Source: Prevotella sp.
GTDB lineage: Bacteria; Bacteroidota; Bacteroidia; Bacteroidales; Bacteroidaceae
Assembly: GCA_017449025.1 (NCBI GenBank)
Contig: JAFSKJ010000071.1
Coordinates: 1-40,109 of the forward strand
DNA: 40,109 nt
Direction: 5' to 3'
Position 1 is the first letter of the stretch; each line of letters opens with the position of its first letter. This document shows positions 34,228 to 40,109 of this stretch, piece after piece. The position numbers were made by a program, and so were the translations under genes. The notes beneath the pieces were generated by a model that did not search any database, was not told the DNA's origin, and saw only the letters and a program-made list of their open reading frames with translations.

Positions 34228-36519
34228 TTACTTCACCACCACCTTCCTGCCGTTTACCACATACACGCCCTTCTTCTTAGGCAGCGCACCTACGCGCTGT
34301 CCGCCGAGGGTGTACACACTCCCCTCGCCCTTAAAGTTCCCCTCGCCCTTTGGAGAGGGGTTAGGGGTGAGGCTGGGGGTGAGGCTATCGATGCCCGTCG
34401 GTGTGCCCTTGACAGTGTATGTCACGTCTTCAGTCGGTGAGGAGGCGGATGCGCCTTCCTGCACCAGGAGTATATTTGTCAGTTTGATGTCGCCACCCTT
34501 GAATTTACTGTCGGCCGTTAACTTGACACGGATAATAGCCCCCTGGGTTCCGCTGACAGCTTTGGCAGAATTGTTATACCCTAAGACAAAAATTCCTTCT
34601 TCTGATGAACTGTTGTCACGTGAAATAATACTCCAATCTGTTGTCCTGCCCGTGGTTGAGATGCCGTATGCCCCGTTCGTCTTTGCCACAGACAAGCCCT
34701 CTGGCAGATGCAGGTTAAACTGGAAGGAATAAATCTTTTCATCGGGGTTGTTAAGGTCTATAAGCATAAACTTTGTCTCGCCGCCCTTGATGGAAAAATC
34801 CTCTATGCTCAGGCTCGACGTGCTTGCTGCTTGCTTTTCCGTAAAATACCCCGGCTGTCCTTCCTTGTCGATGCAGGCATACTCCACGCCCACATGGCTT
34901 GCATCATACTTCGTACCATTGCCGCCAATAAGGCTGGTGCAGCCATAGAACACATTTTTTCCTGAGGTTACCTTGGCTGTGCTCCAGTTTTCTTCACTGG
35001 CATAAATTGCCTTCAAGCCATAGCAGTTATAGAACATACCAGACATGCTCGTCACGTTGTCCGTCTTGAATCCGCTCACATCAAGGCTCGTCAGGCTGGA
35101 GCAGCCATAGAACATGTAGCTCATGTAAGTCACGTTGTCGGTATGCAGGTTCTTCATTCCTGTGATGGCAGTCAGAGAAGAACATTTGTAGAACCAGTAG
35201 GCGGTGCTGGTTGGCCGGTAGTTAGCAAACGAAGCATCAATGACGGCAGTCGTAGCGGTGCTGTATGTGGCACTTGAGTAAGTATCATTAATACTAACAC
35301 CTCCTCTGCTTGCCTTGTTGCCGTCGTAATAGAAGGTCACGGTCTTTCCGTCGCTGCTAAGCACGGCGTAAGGCTCGGGAACTGCTTTTGCCGTCACGGT
35401 CAGCGTGCCGCTGACGTAGCTGATGCTGTAGTTCTGCGCCTCGGCGCCGCTAACGGTCACGGGATAGGTGCCGGCGGGGCTGCTGGTGGTGGCTTCGCAG
35501 CTGACGGTAGGCTGCTTTGTCAGCACGCTCTTCGTCTCTCCGTTCTTGAAGCCGCTGAAGGTGGGGGTGAACGTCGGGTTGGCACTGCCCTCCTGCTTTG
35601 TATAGTTGCCCGCGCTGATGGTCAGCGGAGCGCGAGTAACGGTCAGCGTGCCATTGACCAGATTTACCGATGAGTTGCTCACCGTTCCCTTCTGAACCAC
35701 AATGTCGTAACTGCCTATTGGCGAAGTGGCCTTGGCACTGCAGGAAAGTACGGGCTGCCCCGACGTGATGGTTCCGCTAACCACGTCGTATTCGAGCACA
35801 GGGTTGGTATCGCCATACTGGCGTGTGACGCCTCGTGCAACGATTGTCACAGCATCGGCAGCATTGTCAACACCTGTCTGACTGCCCGAAGGCTCCGTAG
35901 GGCTGTTGGGCGAGTAGATGAATCGGGCGGTCAGCGTGGTGGCCTGGCCGGGCATGGTATATGAGAATGAGGCGTTGCTGCTCAGTTGCTCTCCTGTTGC
36001 CGAGAACCAGCCCGCGAACTGATAACCCGTGGCGGGCGTGGCCTTCAGGGTCAGCGTGGTACTCTCTTTCGTCTTTGTGCCGCTGGTGCGGTTGAAGGTA
36101 CCGCTACCCACGGGGCTGGCCACCAAGTAAAGCGGGAACTCTGGCGTGATGACCTGCGGCTCGGCGGGGTTCGTGGGATTATAGTCCGGCTTCTGATACT
36201 CAAACACGGCCACATACTCCACGTCCTCGGCAGGCATCGTCACCTTGAACGATGCGGAGGTCTGGCTCTGCTGCACGCCGTTCTTGGTCCAGTACTTCAG
36301 CACGTAGTTGGTCTTGGCTGTGGCCTTCACCGTCACCGACGTGCCCTCGGCATACTCGCCGCTGCCGCTCGTCGTGGCACCCTCGGCGGGCTGCGCCTTC
36401 ACCGTCAGCCTATACTTCACCGACGGCTCGGGCGGGTTTGTCGGGTCCAGCGTACCGTTCTGTGCGCTGGCAACGATCGTCGCCAGCAGCACTATCATTG
36501 TAGAAAGAAATCTCTTCAT
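34228..36519 (-). CDS. Surface protein with InlB-like, MBG, DUF285 and cohesin-like domains
   Basis: 763 residues. The signal peptide ends near residue 20 (IVASAQ). Two InlB-like beta repeats follow (about 37-110, LTVKAQPAEGATTSG; about 128-205, ATPATGYQFAGWFS). Two MBG-type domains come next (about 222-300 and 300-375, with RQYGDTNPVLEY and KQEGSANPTFTPTFSGF). A DUF285-type region of about 26-residue repeats (about 380-560) shows TDNVTYMSYMFYGCSSLTSL and TDNVTSMSGMFYNCYGL. A cohesin-like beta domain (about 575-715) and the shared C-terminal tail (SVYTLGGQRV, KKGVYVVNGRKVVVK) finish it. A translated G/C-rich repeat (LTPSLTPNPSPKGEG) is inserted before the tail. Adhesin or matrix role is inferred. 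It lies 54 bases after the LRR gene and may share its transcript. Confidence 0.85.
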   Translation of the reverse strand: MKRFLSTMIVLLATIVASAQNGTLDPTNPPEPSVKYRLTVKAQPAEGATTSGSGEYAEGTSVTVKATAKTNYVLKYWTKNGVQQSQTSASFKVTMPAEDVEYVAVFEYQKPDYNPTNPAEPQVITPEFPLYLVASPVGSGTFNRTSGTKTKESTTLTLKATPATGYQFAGWFSATGEQLSSNASFSYTMPGQATTLTARFIYSPNSPTEPSGSQTGVDNAADAVTIVARGVTRQYGDTNPVLEYDVVSGTITSGQPVLSCSAKATSPIGSYDIVVQKGTVSNSSVNLVNGTLTVTRAPLTISAGNYTKQEGSANPTFTPTFSGFKNGETKSVLTKQPTVSCEATTSSPAGTYPVTVSGAEAQNYSISYVSGTLTVTAKAVPEPYAVLSSDGKTVTFYYDGNKASRGGVSINDTYSSATYSTATTAVIDASFANYRPTSTAYWFYKCSSLTAITGMKNLHTDNVTYMSYMFYGCSSLTSLDVSGFKTDNVTSMSGMFYNCYGLKAIYASEENWSTAKVTSGKNVFYGCTSLIGGNGTKYDASHVGVEYACIDKEGQPGYFTEKQAASTSSLSIEDFSIKGGETKFMLIDLNNPDEKIYSFQFNLHLPEGLSVAKTNGAYGISTTGRTTDWSIISRDNSSSEEGIFVLGYNNSAKAVSGTQGAIIRVKLTADSKFKGGDIKLTNILLVQEGASASSPTEDVTYTVKGTPTGIDSLTPSLTPNPSPKGEGNFKGEGSVYTLGGQRVGALPKKKGVYVVNGRKVVVK
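34330..34390. repeat. Dispersed C/G-run palindrome inserted in frame in a coding region
   Basis: CCCCTCGCCCTTTGGAGAGGGG and the following GTTAGGGGTGAGGCTGGGGGTGAGG form a hairpin repeat of the family seen in intergenic gaps of this window. On the minus strand it is translated as LTPSLTPNPSPKGEG and NFKGEG, just before the C-terminal tail of the MBG protein. Length keeps the frame. Confidence 0.75.
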
Positions 36520-36573
36520 ACTCTTATCCCTTTATCAAAGTAATTTCGGATTATTTCTGATAAAGAAACCATA

Positions 36574-39500
36574 CTACTTTCTGATTACTTTCTTCGACGA
36601 GCCATTGCTTTCCTTCACAATGTACGCGCCTTTCTTCATGGTTGGAGACTCAATGCGGCAGCCCTGCATGTCATAGACCACTTTTTCATTGTTCAATTCT
36701 TCTTTCTCCATTTCAGCTATGCCTGTAGGCGTGCCGTTCATGCCGAGTACCAGCGTGAAGCGACTATCGAAGGTGCCCGCCTCGGTGCTGAAGGTGTACG
36801 CACCGTTGGACAGGTCGTGGGTGATGCCAAGCTCATTGTCGCGGAGATAGACAGGGCAGTCCATGCGCGTGGCGCTGATGGTCAGCATGCCATTCCCGTC
36901 GGCCACGTAGCCGAGGCTAACCTCGCCCTGCGGACGCTCGTTGATGGCATATTGTGTACCCTCTGCGTCGAGGGTGTAGAGCTGTGCTTCCTGTCCGTCG
37001 GCAAAGAACTTGGCGGCGTCGCAGTCCATCTCGTAGGCGGTGCCTTTGGCTTCATTGTATACCACGCGGGTCTGGTCGCTAACCTGGTCGCCACTGCCGA
37101 TGGCGAGGTTCACTATCGAGCGGGCCGACACCTCGCCAGCTTCTGCACGGGCGGTGGCGGCGGCCTGAGCCTCTACTGTCTGCAGGTAAGTATAGCGGCC
37201 TGTGGCAGGGAAGCTGATGGCGGCAGTGCCCTCGGGCTTCTGCACGAAGAAGGCCTGGAAGGGCTGCAGGTAGTACTGGTCGTCGCCGGGACGGACAGCC
37301 TGGTAGGCAGAGCCTGTCCACACGGTGATGGGAGCGGTGTAGCCTGTCTGGTTGATGTCGTAGTAGCTGGGGAAGGGGTTGCCGACAAGGTTCCATGAGG
37401 CATTGGCGGTGCTCGCGGCGGCGTAGGTAGCCAGGGCATCCTGGCGGTTGGCACCGCTGAAGTCCATGTCGGCCTTCTCCACCATCAGCGTCAGCGTGCC
37501 GTCGGTGTTGGTCTGGAAGATGTAGCCCTGTCTGGCGTTCAGGTAGCTGCCTGTCACGTTCTTCCAGCCGCCCTTGCCGTTAGTGGCACGCTCCGCACCG
37601 TCGTAGTAGCGGAAGACGAAGTCGCCCGGTGACATGACGTTGCTCAGCTTCACGCGGAACGGGAACGTCACGAAGTACCACTTGTTCTTCGCCACCGTGA
37701 TGTCGAAGTAGAGCTTCTCCACCGTCAGGTTATTGTTGGCGATTATGCTGGCACTCGTTGTGGCGTTGCTGGCAAAGTGAATCGTTTTCAGGTTCACTGA
37801 ATTATTAGTCTGCACAACTAAGCCCGATCCTGCGTTCAGGTCTACGTCGGGTGTAGTGCTCAGCGTTCCAAGGGCATCGGTAAATATATAGTCCTGATTC
37901 AAGTAGAAGTACTCATACGTATATTCGTTGTCTTCGACAACGTGCGCAAAATTACTCCATTCTGTATCCCAGTAATAGTTGTTATAGGCCATAGACGGCA
38001 CATGCAGTGTAGCTGATTCCCAGTTGCTGAAGGTACTTGTAGTAATGGAAGTCGGCTCTATGGTATAGACATAGTAATCGTTCAGACTGGTACAACCGCT
38101 AAAAGCGTTTCTACCAATAGTGCGGATGGAAGACGGCAAATGGATTGACTTGAGTGAGGTACAGCCCTCAAAATCACATTCTGGAATGGTTTCCAGGTGT
38201 GCAGGCAGACTGATTGTCTCCAGGCTTGTACAATCTGTAAAAGTTCTTCCACCTAACGATTTTATTGTTGATGGTAGGTTTATTGACTTCAGCGATTTGC
38301 AGTCATTAAAGCAACACCAAGGAATCTCTGTCAGTCCTTCTGGAAGTATAACACTTTCAAGTGCGTAACAACTCATAAAGGCCCAACTGCCAAGACTACG
38401 GCATGACTTTATCTCTACACTCTTTAACTGAAAACAATTCAGGAAAGCTTTAGCCTCGATAGTTTCTACACTTTGGGGGAGTATGAGTGATGAAATTGGA
38501 TTTGCACCACTATAAGGGCTTCCCGAAAATGCGCCAGTGCCTATACGTTTTAAGTCTTTGGGGAGGGTGAGTTCTGAGATTGCTGCTCCAGAAAAAGCAC
38601 CGTCGTCTATATCTTCGCATGTTTCCATGGAGACGGACTTGAGATTGTAGCAATAACTGCTTTTAGTATTGCCGGCTATTCCCCCCGAGAATGCGCCCTT
38701 TCCTACCTTCTTTAGGCCTTTCTTCAAGTGTACCTCCTGCAAATTTGCACATCCGTTAAAGGCATTAGTACCTATGGTTTCCAAGCCTTCTTGAAATTCG
38801 ACCGTCCGCAAACCATCACAGTCAAAAAATGCAGAAGATCCTATTGAGAGAATGGTTTTTGGCAATTTGACACTAATGAGCCTGTCAATATCTCCAAAAC
38901 CATATTGAGGAAATACATTCTTTTGAGTGGTATAGTTTTCATAGAAGTTATAACTGTTGGCTTCAATGCTACAATCTGTCAAATCAAGATAATGCAGATT
39001 ATACATTTTATTGCGCATAATCATGAAGTCATAGCTATTGATGGAACCCTTTATTGTAAGACTTATCACATTTCCAAGGTTCTCTTCGCCAATTACTTGG
39101 TGAACACCGGAACCATTAGACTGTGCAATTGCTGTAATGCTGTATTCTTTTTTAACGCTTTGACTGATAATACGCAAAGCGTTGTCCTTCCATCCATCGG
39201 CTTCACGATAGGCCTCGACACTTGCAGCAGGTACCACAAAAGTAAAGTCTGCGCTAAAAGAATGGCCATTGAAACTCAATGTAGGCGGTGTTGGGGCATT
39301 GATTATTACCGTGCCTTGTCCTGTCATTCCATAAGAATTGGAAATGTACTTGATTGTGGCTGGAAGTGTAATGCTGGTACATTTTGCAAAATAATGATCA
39401 TAGGCATAGAGAGAGATGGCCTCGATGGTGCAAGCCTCGGACCCATTGTACACCGTCTGCGGCACAATGATGCTCTCACCGTAACCTTCTGCCTTTTGGA

Positions 39501-39660
39501 TAGCCCACAGCTTCTGCGATTCGCCATCTATGGTGTAAGTATTCTGGCTGAACGTCCATGTCACGCCGTTGCTGTCCTTCCACTCGTATGCTAATGCCTT
39601 GGTGGGTGCGAGCATACAAAAAGCAAATAACAAGAATAATGTTCTTCTCATGATTGTCAT
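36574..39660 (-). CDS. BspA-like leucine-rich-repeat (LRR_5) surface protein
   Basis: 1028 residues (ATG at 39651 is an alternative start giving MRRTL). The signal peptide ends ALAYEWK. After an N-terminal domain, BspA/LRR_5 repeats of about 23 residues run from about 245 to 545, with units like LETIGTNAFNGCANLQEVHL, LTEIPWCCFNDCKSLKSINL and IRTIGRNAFSGCTSLNDYYV. A beta-rich region without recognised family follows (about 560-960), containing WYFVTFPFRVKLSNV and GNPFPSYYDINQTG. The protein closes with the shared tail (VVYDMQGCRI, KKGAYIVKESNGSSKK). BspA-type proteins bind host or matrix proteins; here that is inference. The repeat region looks more AT-rich than the C-terminal half, suggesting domain shuffling. 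Confidence 0.88.
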   Translation of the reverse strand: MTIMRRTLFLLFAFCMLAPTKALAYEWKDSNGVTWTFSQNTYTIDGESQKLWAIQKAEGYGESIIVPQTVYNGSEACTIEAISLYAYDHYFAKCTSITLPATIKYISNSYGMTGQGTVIINAPTPPTLSFNGHSFSADFTFVVPAASVEAYREADGWKDNALRIISQSVKKEYSITAIAQSNGSGVHQVIGEENLGNVISLTIKGSINSYDFMIMRNKMYNLHYLDLTDCSIEANSYNFYENYTTQKNVFPQYGFGDIDRLISVKLPKTILSIGSSAFFDCDGLRTVEFQEGLETIGTNAFNGCANLQEVHLKKGLKKVGKGAFSGGIAGNTKSSYCYNLKSVSMETCEDIDDGAFSGAAISELTLPKDLKRIGTGAFSGSPYSGANPISSLILPQSVETIEAKAFLNCFQLKSVEIKSCRSLGSWAFMSCYALESVILPEGLTEIPWCCFNDCKSLKSINLPSTIKSLGGRTFTDCTSLETISLPAHLETIPECDFEGCTSLKSIHLPSSIRTIGRNAFSGCTSLNDYYVYTIEPTSITTSTFSNWESATLHVPSMAYNNYYWDTEWSNFAHVVEDNEYTYEYFYLNQDYIFTDALGTLSTTPDVDLNAGSGLVVQTNNSVNLKTIHFASNATTSASIIANNNLTVEKLYFDITVAKNKWYFVTFPFRVKLSNVMSPGDFVFRYYDGAERATNGKGGWKNVTGSYLNARQGYIFQTNTDGTLTLMVEKADMDFSGANRQDALATYAAASTANASWNLVGNPFPSYYDINQTGYTAPITVWTGSAYQAVRPGDDQYYLQPFQAFFVQKPEGTAAISFPATGRYTYLQTVEAQAAATARAEAGEVSARSIVNLAIGSGDQVSDQTRVVYNEAKGTAYEMDCDAAKFFADGQEAQLYTLDAEGTQYAINERPQGEVSLGYVADGNGMLTISATRMDCPVYLRDNELGITHDLSNGAYTFSTEAGTFDSRFTLVLGMNGTPTGIAEMEKEELNNEKVVYDMQGCRIESPTMKKGAYIVKESNGSSKKVIRK

Positions 39661-39824
39661 AGTTTTAAGTTAATAAATAATTCTTTTTCACTTCACTCCA
39701 CAGCAGAAGCGCAGGACTGCTTTTGCCAGTTCCGAATTGGAGGTCGTAGGAAAACCTACGTTTCCACTTCGCAAGTATAGAGCATAACGCTTCTCTGCCG
39801 GGCGGATCCTTCCCGCCACGGCTG
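39661..39824. promoter_or_regulatory. Long structured leader of the LRR gene
   Basis: The predicted transcript start near 39818 gives a leader of about 155 bases. It contains GGCGG...CCGCC pairing near its 5' end (about 39801-39817) and a perfect hairpin CGTAGG-aaaa-CCTACG (39745-39760). No small gene is visible inside. Confidence 0.5.
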
Positions 39825-39855
39825 CAAATTTACGCAAAAAAGGCGAAAGTGCAAA
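39825..39855 (-). promoter_or_regulatory. Promoter of the LRR protein gene
   Basis: On the minus strand TTTG (39855-39852) and TAAATTTG (39832-39825) are 19 bases apart, matching both consensus boxes. Confidence 0.75.
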
Positions 39856-39901
39856 ACTTTCGGCAGGAAAATTTCGGGCATGTACACAAAAATCGTTTTC
39901 T

Positions 39902-39969
39902 GTAGGGACTTACTTCATGTATGTCCGATTCTATGCGGTATTGCGGACATACATAAAGTAAGTCCCTAC
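39902..39969. repeat. Palindromic repeat (GTAGGGACTT...AGTCCCTAC family), clean full copy
   Basis: Arms of 26 bases (39902-39927 and 39944-39969) are complementary except for one position, around the 16-base loop ATTCTATGCGGTATTG. This defines the intact form of the unit found in damaged and duplicated form at 671-819. It lies about 50 bases upstream of the LRR promoter. Confidence 0.8.
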
Positions 39970-39984
39970 GATAAATCTGACGGA

Positions 39985-40109
39985 AAACGATGCCGTAGGC
40001 ATCAGATAGGGGTAGCCAGCCATACAGCCGTGCCGTAGGTACGGCGAAATGGCTGGGAAGACGGTGGCGGTTATGGGCGTGCCTTTAGGTACGCGACAAT
40101 ATGCGCGGA
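39985..40109. repeat. Hairpin array of the GCC-GTA-GGC repeat type, running to the window end
   Basis: Three hairpins share GCC/GGY stem tips and a short T/A loop: GATGCC-gta-GGCATC (39989-40003), GCCGTGCC-gta-GGTACGGC (40027-40045) and GCGTGCC-ttta-GGTACGC (40077-40094). The middle one is enclosed by CCAGCCAT...ATGGCTGG (40016-40056). The array may continue beyond the window. No gene is visible. Confidence 0.65.

Overview
The window looks like a chromosomal piece of a Bacteroidales bacterium, most probably a gut or rumen Prevotella-type organism (Prevotellaceae). The grounds are a SusC/SusD pair with N-terminal regulatory-domain architecture, promoters of the Bacteroidetes type (-33 TTTG, -7 TAnnTTTG) in front of at least nine transcripts, no Shine-Dalgarno sequences, a flavodoxin-DUF2023 pair, BspA-like leucine-rich proteins, and secreted proteins sharing a C-terminal tail (VY-x3-G ... 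kGxYxxxGkkvxxK). No tRNA, rRNA, CRISPR array, complete transposase or phage gene was seen.

Layout. (1) 1-1160 holds no gene but three families of palindromic repeats. (2) 1211-4294 is a three-gene plus-strand cassette: a small Cys/His membrane protein, a TonB-dependent receptor and a His/Asp-rich DUF4625-type lipoprotein, probably for metal uptake. (3) 4753-17565 is a polysaccharide utilisation locus, probably for pectin: SusC, SusD, a beta-helix lipoprotein (DUF4957/DUF5123 type), a small lipoprotein, a secreted chitobiase-domain protein and a PL1-type pectate lyase. GC-rich hairpins lie at several gene junctions. cysS follows only 30 nt downstream. (4) 19372-24327 (minus) is a 1651-residue secreted protein built of eight long repeats. 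(5) 24854-25754 is flavodoxin plus DUF2023. An AraC remnant, an intact antitoxin and a toxin gene broken by one in-frame stop follow. (6) 26713-26934 is a non-coding element with perfect 21-bp terminal inverted repeats. (7) 26974-34020 (minus) is a housekeeping block: dnaA, an MCE/MlaD-like transporter subunit, a cell-wall amidase with SPOR domain, folB and cobalamin-dependent ribonucleotide reductase. (8) 34228-39660 (minus) holds two large surface proteins, one InlB-like/MBG/DUF285 and one LRR_5. (9) 39661-40109 is a structured leader plus two more palindromic repeat families.

How it fits together. The TonB-dependent receptors and surface lipoproteins take up nutrients: SusC/SusD with the beta-helix lipoprotein would hold pectic oligosaccharides released by the pectate lyase, and the first cassette would import a metal or metal complex. 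The three large secreted repeat proteins are candidate adhesins or matrix-binding proteins.

The most unusual property of the window is its load of structured, mobile-looking repeats. At least eight hairpin or inverted-repeat families occur in 40 kb. Two have invaded reading frames and are translated (cysS and the MBG protein), and one family keeps its stems paired while the stem sequence changes between copies. No conclusion here was tested by database search; all assignments come from motifs recognised by eye.
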